NCBI GenBank assembly: GCA_937884235.1
Contig: CALGBT010000018.1
Location: 1-11,969, forward strand
From: an uncultured Pseudomonadota bacterium
Lineage (GTDB): Bacteria > Myxococcota_A > UBA9042 > CAIXZC01
Length of the DNA: 11,969 nt
Reading direction: 5' to 3'
A model generated the notes under the pieces. It was not told the DNA's origin. It saw nothing but the letters and a program-made list of their open reading frames with translations, and searched no databases. Positions 1-9,056 of this stretch are shown here, in pieces; the stretch's first letter is position 1; each line of letters begins with the position of its first letter. Position numbers and translations under genes: made by a program.

Positions 1-2354
1 CGGTCATAAACGATGAGCGGCATCATTCTCATGGAGATGTCTGAGGAGAGGAAGCGAGCGTCGTAGTAGGTCGGTCTGAAGGCCGCATAACGGGCCGGGT
101 CTCTGGTCGTGAAACCATAGCTCACCGGCAGCTTGAGGCTCTTGGCGAAGCCCAGAAAGTTCTTGTCCGTGTAGGCAACTTCCCCCATGAGGAGGACGTC
201 GGGAAATGTCAGGGACTGCATCAACGCACTGCCACTCAGGGGGGAACCTGTCGAGTGCAGCGACGTCGAGATGAGATCGCGGATGCCGTCGGAGATAGGT
301 TCGTCGCCACGACCTCCACGGCTGCGGTCGTACATCTTCTGGAATCCGGCCGAGACTTCCACCTGGCGCGTGCGGGCCTCCTCAACCTGGACCACAACGT
401 CCACGGTCTTGCGAGGTGGCACTTCGTCAGGGCCCAGGGTAACAAGACGAACTGAAGAAAACACACCGGTGTTGCGCAGGCGGCGGATAGCGTCATCCAC
501 CTTGATCCGGTCAAAGGGCTCGCCTTCGTCAGGGAAATCTCGCTCAACAACGCGACGAGAGGTCTTGAGGTTCCCCACCACCAGGACCCGTCCCATCAAC
601 TGCTGCTTCCCCTCAACCACCCGGAACTCCAGGTCGACCTGGCGCGACCGCACCTTCTCTACATTGCATTCGGCCGTCGGCACCTCCGGTTCAATTCCGG
701 CACAGGTAATGGTAATGATAACCGGTCGGCCGAGGGCCTGATAGCGGGCCTCGAGGGCCGCCTTAGTCGCCCGCACAAGCCGGGCAGAGAACTCACCGTC
801 CGGCTGGATTGGAAGGCCCTTGTAGAGGCTCTTCTCAGAAAGCGCATCAGCACCCAGAATGGTGAAGCTGTGAACCGTGCTCCCCTCTCCCTTGTCGATG
901 GGAATCTCGACGCGAATGGCATTCTCCCAGTCCGGCTTGACGACGTCGAAGGCTTTGTCCAGGTAATGATATCGCCAGACGGTGCGGTCCTTGCGGCGAA
1001 TTATCTGCACCCGGATCTGGTCATCCTGGAGACGGGCCAGGGGAAAGGACATCTGGAAGAAACCGCGATCAGCATAATACTTGGTGATGACGTCCATGTC
1101 GGACAGAAGCTGCTCAACCTGGAGAAAACCACCCACATCAAAGAAATCATAGCGACGGGTCTCCATGAGCGTCAGCAACAGCTCACTTTCATCCTCTGAG
1201 AGCCCCGGGAAGGTCAACTCCCTGATCTCGGAGGGCTGGCCACGAGTAACCCGATAGGTGACCCCCCCCACCAGCGGATAGGGCCACGCCTCGTACATCT
1301 CCCGGTAATCCACGTACTGCATCTCAACATCGGCAAAGAGGTACCCGCGAGTCTTGTGATAGATCAGGAGTTCCTCAATTCCCAGGTGGGCCTCACGGCG
1401 GTCAAAAACCCCCGATTCGCGAAAGGGTAGCGCCGCGTAGATCTCCTCTTCCTTGACCTTCTCCCAGGTGTCCACATAGGGCACAGCCTCTTGCCGCTCG
1501 AAGATGTGGATAGCGTAACACTTGTTGACTCGAACGTTGACGGTAATGACCTCCGTCTGGGAATCGAAGGTCACCTTCACCCGTGGCACCTGAAAGCCGT
1601 ACTGCTGCAGAAACTCCCGCACTCTGGCTTTGACCTTGCGAGCGGTCTTTCCAGTGTAAAGCTCACCGCGCTCAACCCCCGCCGCCAGGAGCAACTGTCG
1701 CACCGTGACCACCGGGCATGAATACTGGGCGGGAGACGGTTCGTCCCAGGGCCCCTCAAGTTCCACCGCCACCCGCTCCACCCGGGTCACCTTGCCTTCA
1801 TCAACTCGGAAGGAGAGATCCACGAGGTCGGGCTCCACGAGCCGCGTCTCCACGACCACCGAGGCCGTATCGAGGCCCTGCTGGCGCATGTACGACGTAA
1901 TGTTGGCTACCTGCCGCTCCAGCCGCTCCCGGGATTCCTTCTTGTCCGGATTGAAGATGGCACCAGGGTGCAGGAAGATGCGCTGCTCCAGATCGGACGA
2001 GAAGAGGATCTTCACGCCGGTCAGGTCTATCTGGCGCACAAAGCGGTTGGGAACTACCGAGAAGGTGACTACCGCACCATTGGAGGTGGCCTTGCAGGTG
2101 CTCTTCAATTCAGCGAAGAACCCGGTCTTCAGGAGCCTCTTCCCAGCCTTCTCTACGGCCTTCTCAGAGCCGTTCCTGCCCAGCAGATCTGTGACTGCCA
2201 CAAGCCTCCCCCGGGTCTTCTTTTCAGCGCAACGGGTACTTCCGCAACCAGCAAACCTCACAGCCGCGACAACGAGATCATCACACTCCTGGGCATTCAC
2301 CGGCAGCACCGGCACCAGCAGGAGGATTCCAATCATCGTTAACAGCCTGACCAT
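1..2354 (-). CDS. Omp85 family outer membrane protein (BamA/TamA-like), about seven POTRA domains, C-terminus beyond window
   Basis: An open frame runs from the ATG at 2354 to the left edge with no stop: 784 codons, incomplete at the 3' end. The first 21 residues are a Sec signal peptide (MVRLLTMIGILLLVPVLPVNA, cleavage likely after VNA, before QEC). The periplasmic part shows the POTRA hallmark (helix, then Gly-aromatic turn, then strand) about seven times: TGFF near residue 79, QQGL near 156, QYGF near 251, TRGYLF near 335, DRGFF near 431, a weaker one near 540 (YQALGRP) and TGVFSS near 628. The beta-barrel begins near residue 655 (RQVEVSAGFQ). Only about 130 barrel residues are in the window, so 200 or more are missing. 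Known Omp85 proteins insert barrel proteins into, or export proteins across, the outer membrane. BamA of E. coli has five POTRAs and TamA three. Its position directly after tamB suggests a TamA-like role, but BamA identity cannot be excluded. The family call is firm; TamA versus BamA is inference. Confidence 0.9.
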   Translation of the reverse strand, partial: MVRLLTMIGILLLVPVLPVNAQECDDLVVAAVRFAGCGSTRCAEKKTRGRLVAVTDLLGRNGSEKAVEKAGKRLLKTGFFAELKSTCKATSNGAVVTFSVVPNRFVRQIDLTGVKILFSSDLEQRIFLHPGAIFNPDKKESRERLERQVANITSYMRQQGLDTASVVVETRLVEPDLVDLSFRVDEGKVTRVERVAVELEGPWDEPSPAQYSCPVVTVRQLLLAAGVERGELYTGKTARKVKARVREFLQQYGFQVPRVKVTFDSQTEVITVNVRVNKCYAIHIFERQEAVPYVDTWEKVKEEEIYAALPFRESGVFDRREAHLGIEELLIYHKTRGYLFADVEMQYVDYREMYEAWPYPLVGGVTYRVTRGQPSEIRELTFPGLSEDESELLLTLMETRRYDFFDVGGFLQVEQLLSDMDVITKYYADRGFFQMSFPLARLQDDQIRVQIIRRKDRTVWRYHYLDKAFDVVKPDWENAIRVEIPIDKGEGSTVHSFTILGADALSEKSLYKGLPIQPDGEFSARLVRATKAALEARYQALGRPVIITITCAGIEPEVPTAECNVEKVRSRQVDLEFRVVEGKQQLMGRVLVVGNLKTSRRVVERDFPDEGEPFDRIKVDDAIRRLRNTGVFSSVRLVTLGPDEVPPRKTVDVVVQVEEARTRQVEVSAGFQKMYDRSRGGRGDEPISDGIRDLISTSLHSTGSPLSGSALMQSLTFPDVLLMGEVAYTDKNFLGFAKSLKLPVSYGFTTRDPARYAAFRPTYYDARFLSSDISMRMMPLIVYD

Positions 2355-2358
2355 CCCG

Positions 2359-2364
2359 CCTCCT
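2359..2364 (-). promoter_or_regulatory. Ribosome binding site of the Omp85 gene, overlapping the tamB stop codon
   Basis: Read on the minus strand the junction is TGAGGAGGCGGGATG. The A of the tamB TGA stop is the first base of AGGAGG, followed by four bases and the ATG at 2354. This fixes the Omp85 start, and it means ribosomes finishing tamB end on the Shine-Dalgarno of the next gene. Translational coupling is therefore likely, though it is inferred from spacing only. Confidence 0.75.
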
Positions 2365-5300
2365 CAGTCGAGGGGAATCACATACTTGAACTTCGCCTCA
2401 TACAACGTCTGGGAATCAAACTGGTCTTCCGCCTTCTTCATGCGTCCTTCCAGCGACAGCCGGTCGGTGATCTTAAACCTGATACCCGCCACGTACTCCT
2501 CTTCTTCCGAGTCCTTCCGGACCCGGGTACTCAGACTGATTGCCCGCCCAATCTTGGTGGCTGCCTCCGCCATGATACCCCCGGTTGTCGTGAAGCCCAA
2601 TGAGACCGTATCAACAAAGGGCGCCAGGAGCAGATTGGAGACCATGCTGGCCACATCCTCCGTCAACAGATTGATGGAAACGTCCGCCCTCCCTCCCGAA
2701 TCATCGGAGCGCCCCTCAAGATCCTTGCGGGTCATGCCCAGGAGCAACAGCGTCTGGAGGTCTGCGTCATCAAATCCGGGCTTGTCGCTGGAGAACTCTG
2801 GCTTCAGGTTCGGATAGGTGCCAGTCAGCCGGATCTTAATGGGGATACTCTCCCCCCAGGCTTCTTCATCCAGTTCCAGGGCAATTCCGGCATCAGAGGA
2901 GCGCTTGTAGGGAACCTCGGTAATGGCCTCGATATCGATGTAGGGAACACCCGGGGGGCCCGAGAAATCGACGGTACCCTGGGTGATTGAAAAGACCCGC
3001 TTCACGACCTTGTAGGTGATGGTCCCCCCTGGGACCAGCCGCATCCAGTCGAAAAGCTTGAGGTCATCCAGAGTGCCACCAACGCGCAGGTCAAGGTTGA
3101 CCGACAGTTCGGTTTCTCCGAAGGGGAAGCGGCTGGAGACCGCGAAGTTACCGCCACGCACGCGCAAATCCAGAATCATGTTCCGGAGAAACGGCAGCGT
3201 CTCAGTGAGCGGCTTTGAGTAGCGTTCCTGGGTGCGAGAGAAAGCCGTGGCAAATGACCCGATGAGGCGGTCGAAGTTGCGGGTGAATTCCCCCTCGGAG
3301 AGGTAGACGTCGCCGGTGAGACTGGTTTGACCACCACCCTCACCGGACATGCCCCGCCCCGAGAATTCCACCCGGGGACTAATGACCAGGCGGAATTGCC
3401 CGGGGGATTGGTAGTAGATCTCTTTGCCCGAGAGGTTCAGAAGTGCATCTTCTGGCCACCAGTTCGCCAGCCGGAACCAGCCGTAGGCCGAGAAGCTGCC
3501 CTCGTCATAGGTTCCCGTCAGGGGGAAGTCCTCCTCGATGAGCCCCACCATCCGTCCATCCATTAGCGCCCCGCCAACCTGCAAAACGCCTTGCGGAATT
3601 GAGATCTCGCTACCTAACTGGCGAGGCATCAAATTGACGCCGGCCAGCTGGATAGAGCCCTTGATTTCGGGATTCTCCAGGGGCCCTGAAATCAACAATG
3701 GCTCCTTGCCGGTCCCCAGTCGACCTTCATAGCTGGCAAGCCACTCGCCAAGAAACGGTACGCTTGCTACGTCGAGGGAGGCGCCAACCCGCAGGTCCCA
3801 CCCGGTGCGATAGTCCAGCCCTCCCTGGACATCCAGGGAGTGCCCGCCGCCAACCATCCTGGTGGCCTCGAACCGAACCCCCGACGTATCAACAATAACC
3901 GTGCTGGGATCAGGATTCTGCATGCAGATACTCAAGGCATCGGAGTTCAAGCAACTCTCAAGCTTGGTGGCCGGCAACTCGATGGTTGTGGTGAACGCCT
4001 CCCCATCCCCGAAGCGAACCGCCACAGCCGCAGACCCCGTTGCGCTTGCCGAAACGACCTTCGGAAAATCAGGGAGGATTTGCGACGGGGAAAGCGAAGC
4101 AAAAGAGAGCACCGCATCGAGCCGGTCGGGAAGCCCGTTACTGAAGCTCAGGTCAGCACTCTCCATGGCCAGGTGGGGGAGGAACTCTTCTGCGACAATC
4201 TGCAAATGCCGGCCCACCTCCCCGGTTACCTTCAGTTTGGCCCCGCCCAAGGAAAAACCGGCAGCCACGAGGTCAGTAATCTCGATGGCAGCATCCACGG
4301 CTGGTGCGAGCCAAGGCCCATCTAACTCGACTGTGGCATCCAGGCCCGCATCCACCGGCACATCCAGTTCTCGGTAGTTGCGCAACGCCGTAAGTTTCGT
4401 ACGAGGGAGACGCAAGGTCCCTTGGAGCCGTTGCCCCAGCGGCCAGACCTTGCCATAGAAGGTAACATCCGTGCCCCCCAACAACCTGGCTCGCAGTGGG
4501 TCGAGATTCAGTCGACCACGCTGCATGGAGAAGTCTGCCTGAACCTCCGTTATTGGCTCGGGAAGACTCTCAAGATTGTGCACTGTAACGCTCCCCCTCG
4601 CCTGCAAGGCGGCGAGAAGAGAGGACCAATCGCCATCAAATAGAGATGGCAGATCGATACGGGAGACGTCCAATCTGGTCGTCACCCGTGTCTCCGCCAG
4701 GAGTTCCCGCAGTGGCCCATCCAGGAGTCCCACAGGCAAAGCGGCGAGGGGGAAGGACTTCGTAGATAGGGACAAAGTGCCCAGCAGTGCCTCAATGGAG
4801 ACCTCGGCCCCCACGTCAACCCGAACACCTTCCCGCAAGCGGACTCGCCCTTTGGCGATACCCCGCAGCGGCTCCTGCGCCCCCTGCAGGGACAAATCGA
4901 TGTCATCCACCGTCTCCCCGGCCACCTCCAGGCCGCTTACTCTCAGCCGACCCGCGCCGATGGGTACCGGAAATCCATCCACCTCGGCCCCCAGACCGGC
5001 CACGGTTTCCAGGTCCAGGAGCAAGGAGCCGCTTTCCAGGCGCACCTCCCCCATGGCCAGCCGCTCCACGGAAATCCCCACGCGACTCGCCCCGGGATCT
5101 GGTGGCCCGGCCGGGGCCATGGCCTTGTCCAACTCAACTTGCAGCGAGGCGACCACAAGCCCGAATTCGGGGCTCGCCAGATTTTCGCCATCCAACCGCA
5201 CCGCCCCTTCGAAGCTGGCCAGCGTCTCAAGCCAACCGGCATGGATTGAACCTTGCACGTCAACCGGCCCGACGCTCAGGGCCCCCTTCACCGGCAGGGT

Positions 5301-7262
5301 AACAAAGGGCAAATTGCCAAGGTCGACGACAAGAGGATCAGCCACGGTCAGACTCAAAGGTATTGGCAACAATTCGTCTTCGTCCAGTGGCACCGATGCG
5401 GTCCCGGACAGACAGCCGCGGCTCAACTGATGTTGGAAACAGAGAGTGTCGAGTTCAACTCTGCCCCCGGCATACCCTCCCTCCAGCAACACTTCGTCAA
5501 AAACCTCCCCCATGGCTCGCAAATTGTCGCCGGCTGCTGTGACCTGCAGGGAGGGATCATCCAGCGTGCCAGATACCACCAGCTCCGGCATCTCGATTCC
5601 GCCCCCGATGCCCAACAATGCCAATGCCGGCAATCTGGCCAGATCTTCGACGTAGAGGGCCGCATCCACCCGGCCCTTCAATTCCTCTGCGAAGGTCAGA
5701 AAGCCAACACTGGAGAGATGGCCAATATCCGTGGTGAGGGCCAACCCCTCCCACCGCACAGAATCACCTGTCCAACTCACGAAGGCCTCGACGAGTCCAG
5801 CCCCGATACCGGTCTCGAGGGCAGCAACGGCACCGGTATCAAACGAAACGGCAACTCCGCCGTCGAGGCGCAGGCCGTCGTCGCCAACATTGAGGCGGCA
5901 CTTGTGGCAACACCCGGAGGCCACGAGATCGATGTACGGCTCAAGTCCCTCTATCCCTAGCCCGCCGGTCACCAGGGCCGGGCGCAGCCCGGCAAAACAA
6001 CCATCGACCCCCACCTCCGGGTCCCCACCATACTCCATATCGAAATTGGCCTGGGCCAACGACAGATCAGCGCCCAGCATCTCTGCTTCCATCTCACCAA
6101 TGTTCACAAAGACGCCACCGTGCAGGTCGAGGGTCGCCTTGGCAGTTATTTGCTCACCTGGCAATCCCTCAACCACCAGCGAGGGGGACCGCAAATCGAA
6201 GCGGAACTCGGGCAGCGCAATTGAGCCAAACATCTCGAAGTCCACCACTGCGGTGCCAAAGACGTGACCCAGGCTTACCTCCTCCAGCCGATGGGGCGAG
6301 AGGAGAGAAACCTGACCACGGCAAGTCGCCGGCAAAGACTTCCGCGAGAATTGGAAGGCGAAATCACTGACTGACGCCTCGAAATCGGGATGAACGATGG
6401 TGGCATCGTGGGCCTCCATATCCACCAAATTCATGCGGAAGCGAGCAAGATTGATCACCGAACCGACCTCAGTAACGAATTCAACTGGCGGAGGCAGCAA
6501 CCCGATGATGCGAAATTCGGAGATCTGCACCGAGCGGGCGGTAAGCATGAACTCCTCAGGACCACCAATGCGCATGTCCGCATTCAACCGCTGCACCGCA
6601 ATGGGCATGTTCCAGATCCCGAAATCGAGAAGCACATGCCCTTCACCAAGAACCACGTGACTCAACGTAACTATCGGACCGGGGCCTGACGGTTCCTTTT
6701 CTGCCGACACTACCCGCGGCAGAAAGGCCTCTGCGAAGTGAAGGCCATCATCAGCAAAGGGAAGCAACACGTCGTAATCGTCGACCCGCGTCTCGCGCAG
6801 CAGCAGAGGCATGGGCCCGGCAACGCCAACAAACGACTTGACGCCCCAGATAGCGAGTCCCGCCAGGTCAATTCCCGTGGCTACCCGCCGTGCATGCACA
6901 ATGTCATGACCCATGGGGTGGGTTATCCGCACATTGAAGAGCTGAACTCGGGCCGAAAGTAGAGAAACGTCGACATGGTCAGCGCTGAAATGTCCAAGCA
7001 GTTCCTCGTTGACGATACCCAGCACCAATGGCCCGGTAACCACCGTTGTCGCGACGAAGTAGAGGACCAGGGCCAGGGTGGCGACAACCAGGAAGAAGCG
7101 CGTCGTCATCACCCAGGCGAGAAGGAGCACTCGAATGGGAAGCATGAGCAGGAACAGCAGCATTCGGCCCAGCACACCCATGGCCCTACCGCCCCGGGTC
7201 CGAAGCGCCGCCCACGACCTGCCTAGGCGTGACGGGGGCTGCTTATCCGCTGCCTTGACCAT
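2364..7262 (-). CDS. tamB: TamB (DUF490) translocation and assembly module, inner-membrane-anchored periplasmic bridge protein
   Basis: A protein of 1632 residues counted from the ATG at 7262. A TTG ten codons upstream (7292) is in frame, but it lies inside the preceding gene, so I prefer the ATG one base after that gene's stop. A basic N-terminus is followed by a long hydrophobic stretch (about residues 34-75) that anchors it in the inner membrane. The rest is long, repetitive beta-rich sequence as in the AsmA/TamB superfamily. The last 300 or so residues carry TamB C-terminal (DUF490) features: LTGDVYLSEGEF, LVPGGTITYKV, VDFSGPPGVPYIDIEA, IRLTGTYPNLKPEFSS and LLLGMTRKDLEG. TamB-type proteins form a hydrophobic groove spanning the periplasm. 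They work with TamA in outer membrane protein assembly and are implicated in phospholipid transport to the outer membrane. The length is larger than E. coli TamB (about 1260 residues). Several cysteines are unusual for a periplasmic groove protein: C451, C452 and C455 (CCHKC), and a pair near residue 1105. Confidence 0.93.
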   Translation of the reverse strand: MVKAADKQPPSRLGRSWAALRTRGGRAMGVLGRMLLFLLMLPIRVLLLAWVMTTRFFLVVATLALVLYFVATTVVTGPLVLGIVNEELLGHFSADHVDVSLLSARVQLFNVRITHPMGHDIVHARRVATGIDLAGLAIWGVKSFVGVAGPMPLLLRETRVDDYDVLLPFADDGLHFAEAFLPRVVSAEKEPSGPGPIVTLSHVVLGEGHVLLDFGIWNMPIAVQRLNADMRIGGPEEFMLTARSVQISEFRIIGLLPPPVEFVTEVGSVINLARFRMNLVDMEAHDATIVHPDFEASVSDFAFQFSRKSLPATCRGQVSLLSPHRLEEVSLGHVFGTAVVDFEMFGSIALPEFRFDLRSPSLVVEGLPGEQITAKATLDLHGGVFVNIGEMEAEMLGADLSLAQANFDMEYGGDPEVGVDGCFAGLRPALVTGGLGIEGLEPYIDLVASGCCHKCRLNVGDDGLRLDGGVAVSFDTGAVAALETGIGAGLVEAFVSWTGDSVRWEGLALTTDIGHLSSVGFLTFAEELKGRVDAALYVEDLARLPALALLGIGGGIEMPELVVSGTLDDPSLQVTAAGDNLRAMGEVFDEVLLEGGYAGGRVELDTLCFQHQLSRGCLSGTASVPLDEDELLPIPLSLTVADPLVVDLGNLPFVTLPVKGALSVGPVDVQGSIHAGWLETLASFEGAVRLDGENLASPEFGLVVASLQVELDKAMAPAGPPDPGASRVGISVERLAMGEVRLESGSLLLDLETVAGLGAEVDGFPVPIGAGRLRVSGLEVAGETVDDIDLSLQGAQEPLRGIAKGRVRLREGVRVDVGAEVSIEALLGTLSLSTKSFPLAALPVGLLDGPLRELLAETRVTTRLDVSRIDLPSLFDGDWSSLLAALQARGSVTVHNLESLPEPITEVQADFSMQRGRLNLDPLRARLLGGTDVTFYGKVWPLGQRLQGTLRLPRTKLTALRNYRELDVPVDAGLDATVELDGPWLAPAVDAAIEITDLVAAGFSLGGAKLKVTGEVGRHLQIVAEEFLPHLAMESADLSFSNGLPDRLDAVLSFASLSPSQILPDFPKVVSASATGSAAVAVRFGDGEAFTTTIELPATKLESCLNSDALSICMQNPDPSTVIVDTSGVRFEATRMVGGGHSLDVQGGLDYRTGWDLRVGASLDVASVPFLGEWLASYEGRLGTGKEPLLISGPLENPEIKGSIQLAGVNLMPRQLGSEISIPQGVLQVGGALMDGRMVGLIEEDFPLTGTYDEGSFSAYGWFRLANWWPEDALLNLSGKEIYYQSPGQFRLVISPRVEFSGRGMSGEGGGQTSLTGDVYLSEGEFTRNFDRLIGSFATAFSRTQERYSKPLTETLPFLRNMILDLRVRGGNFAVSSRFPFGETELSVNLDLRVGGTLDDLKLFDWMRLVPGGTITYKVVKRVFSITQGTVDFSGPPGVPYIDIEAITEVPYKRSSDAGIALELDEEAWGESIPIKIRLTGTYPNLKPEFSSDKPGFDDADLQTLLLLGMTRKDLEGRSDDSGGRADVSINLLTEDVASMVSNLLLAPFVDTVSLGFTTTGGIMAEAATKIGRAISLSTRVRKDSEEEEYVAGIRFKITDRLSLEGRMKKAEDQFDSQTLYEAKFKYVIPLD

Positions 7263-7263
7263 C

Positions 7264-8922
7264 CTACCCCTGCGGTTGCACCTGCATGACAAGTCTGCCG
7301 TCCCCGAACCTCACCTCCTTGCTGAAAAACGAGAAGCTGGGGGCCACACCGAAATCCCAGGTCTGCTGATCGTCGGGGGTCCGGAAGACCATGTCCCCTC
7401 CCTCGACGCGAACCAGGTCGAAACGACAGTAGGATACTCTCACGGTGGCGGACGAAAGGTCGCTGGACGCCACCTCCAGGCTCCCGTCGAGCCGCCCAGA
7501 GAGCATAGGCCGCAACATCCCAGGCACCGCCAGAAGGTCCAACAACGCTTCCGTCTCAAGTCCATCGATATGAAGCTGAGCGACGTATGGCACCAGGCCA
7601 TCACGAGTCCGCAGGTCTGCCGTAAACTCGGCTCGCACACTGCCGTGGGGATGAAGGGAGAGATCTGCAGTCCAACGCATCTTGTCATCCCGCATGCGCT
7701 TAGCCTCTACCCGCAACCGCAACGGAGCAACCAGCCTGCGCTCCCCCTTGCTCACCGACTCGATAAGCAGAGAAGCGGTGACATCACCAGAGCTCCAATT
7801 CGTCGCAACATCCGCTATTGTCGCCGCTCCCGTCACCAACCGGCCGACCAGCTCATGCATCGGCAGGACGGACTCGTATTGCGCCGAACCAGAAAGAGAG
7901 ACCTCGGCAAGCTGCGCGTCGCCAAGACCCAGGCGAGGAATGCTGAGCCGATTGAGCTTGAAGGAAGCCTGACCCGGCAATGCGCTCAGCGCAAAACCGG
8001 ACAATTCCACGGCAGGAACCGCCAGCACCTTCCCCTGCCGCCCCGGCAAATGCGCCTCGCTCACCTGCATCGAGAAAGCCCAATCCGTACCCTCCCGACG
8101 CAGCAGAAGAGATGCCACCTGCCTACCCTCTCGGGTTGCCATCAAGGATAGGGTACCCGCCAACTGCTCGTAATTGACCCGCCCCTGGAGGTACAACTCC
8201 ACCGGCTCAAAGGTCATCTGCACCGAACGAATGTCAACATTGCCATCGCCCCAGTGGACCAACGCATCGATTGGTCCAACAATGGCTGGCGACTGGGGGC
8301 CCAGCAAACCAGCGAGCAAATCCGCCATCACCGGAGAACGAGGCGACAACCGCAACTCGCCAATTCGTCCCTCGAAATGGCCACCCGGCAACTTCCCCGC
8401 CGGCTGGTCAATGGCGCCAGAAGCCGTTATCGGACCAATATCCATAGTCAAATCAGGGGTTGTGAAGGAAACCCCAGCCCCCTCCACCTTGACCGCGTCA
8501 ATCCGCAACAGGGATGGCTCCTTCGGGCCAGTGTCTGGCTTCGTTAGGAACAGTCCATCCAGGTTGGATCGCCCCTCTTCGTCCATCACAATCATCAACT
8601 GCGGACTGCGAATTGCCAGTTTGGAGAAATCCTTTTCAAACAGCGAAGAGGCCGTCACCTCCACCGCCTCTGCCGTCGCCGCCGGTACCCCATCGGCCGT
8701 CCACAGTTCCAGGTCAAAAAGGGCCACCGAAGTGCCGAAGGGGTCTACCTGGACCTGACCTACCACTGCTGTGCCACTTATCTCGGAGCCTGCCAAAGCA
8801 GTGATCATTGCCCTCCCGGGCTGGCCGACTCCCAGAAAGTAGGAAACTAGGAGCAAAGTCGACACCAGCAGCGCGGTGGGACCCACGCAAACCCCGAAAA
8901 GCGCACGAATTCTTCTCTTCAT
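7264..8922 (-). CDS. AsmA-like / DUF748-type membrane-anchored periplasmic protein
   Basis: A 552-residue protein from the ATG at 8922. AGGG six bases upstream is a plausible ribosome site. An in-frame TTG at 8928 is the alternative start and adds two residues. The N-terminus is basic (MKRRIR) and is followed by one transmembrane segment at about residues 8-31. Residues 50-130 follow the AsmA/DUF748 pattern: a strand ending in VQVDPFGTSVALFDLEL, a middle containing EVTASSLFEKDFSKLAI, then RSPQLMIVMDEEGRSNLDGL, which resembles the family's 'P.l.v..d.dG..Nl..L' signature. The remainder is beta-strand-rich with no catalytic motif. AsmA-like proteins share the repeating beta-groove fold of TamB and bacterial Vps13-like lipid transporters. 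The gene ends one base before the tamB ATG, so it is almost certainly in one operon with tamB and the Omp85 gene and probably acts in the same envelope pathway. The family is likely; the specific role is unknown. Confidence 0.75.
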   Translation of the reverse strand: MKRRIRALFGVCVGPTALLVSTLLLVSYFLGVGQPGRAMITALAGSEISGTAVVGQVQVDPFGTSVALFDLELWTADGVPAATAEAVEVTASSLFEKDFSKLAIRSPQLMIVMDEEGRSNLDGLFLTKPDTGPKEPSLLRIDAVKVEGAGVSFTTPDLTMDIGPITASGAIDQPAGKLPGGHFEGRIGELRLSPRSPVMADLLAGLLGPQSPAIVGPIDALVHWGDGNVDIRSVQMTFEPVELYLQGRVNYEQLAGTLSLMATREGRQVASLLLRREGTDWAFSMQVSEAHLPGRQGKVLAVPAVELSGFALSALPGQASFKLNRLSIPRLGLGDAQLAEVSLSGSAQYESVLPMHELVGRLVTGAATIADVATNWSSGDVTASLLIESVSKGERRLVAPLRLRVEAKRMRDDKMRWTADLSLHPHGSVRAEFTADLRTRDGLVPYVAQLHIDGLETEALLDLLAVPGMLRPMLSGRLDGSLEVASSDLSSATVRVSYCRFDLVRVEGGDMVFRTPDDQQTWDFGVAPSFSFFSKEVRFGDGRLVMQVQPQG

Positions 8923-8946
8923 ATCCAACCCTGCACCCCTGGCCTT

Positions 8947-8984
8947 TGGTTAAAGGCGATTAAAACCATGAGTTCTTTTAACCA
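8947..8984. repeat. Inverted repeat in the leader of the AsmA-like/tamB/Omp85 unit
   Basis: TGGTTAAA at 8947-8954 is matched by its exact reverse complement TTTAACCA at 8977-8984, with 22 bases between. The left arm also lies within a smaller palindrome, CCTTT-GGTT-AAAGG (8943-8956). The repeat sits 24 to 62 bases upstream of the ATG at 8922, where an operator or a leader hairpin would act. There is no T-run after it, so it is not an obvious terminator. Short AT-rich arms can arise by chance, so a function is only suggested. Confidence 0.3.
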
Positions 8985-9056
8985 CGCACTAGGATACGCT
9001 AAGTTGCACAGGCGAGAAAAAAAGTGGGGGGTTTGCCGCGAGGTGCTGACTCCAGC

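Noticed and set aside
1705..2817. Long plus-strand open frame (370 codons) across the Omp85/tamB junction
   Set aside because: It lies antisense to two strongly supported genes, is rich in Ser, Arg, Thr and Pro without domain character, and spans their junction. It is a shadow of GC-biased codon use.
7263..7292. TTG at 7292 as the tamB start, giving 1642 residues
   Set aside because: It would begin inside the preceding gene with a rare start codon and add a non-hydrophobic MSCRCNRRGR tail. The ATG at 7262, one base after the upstream stop, is simpler.
9011..9040. A7/G6 tract downstream of the small gene (T7 on the minus strand) as a rho-independent terminator
   Set aside because: No GC-rich hairpin can be paired directly before the T-run on the minus strand.
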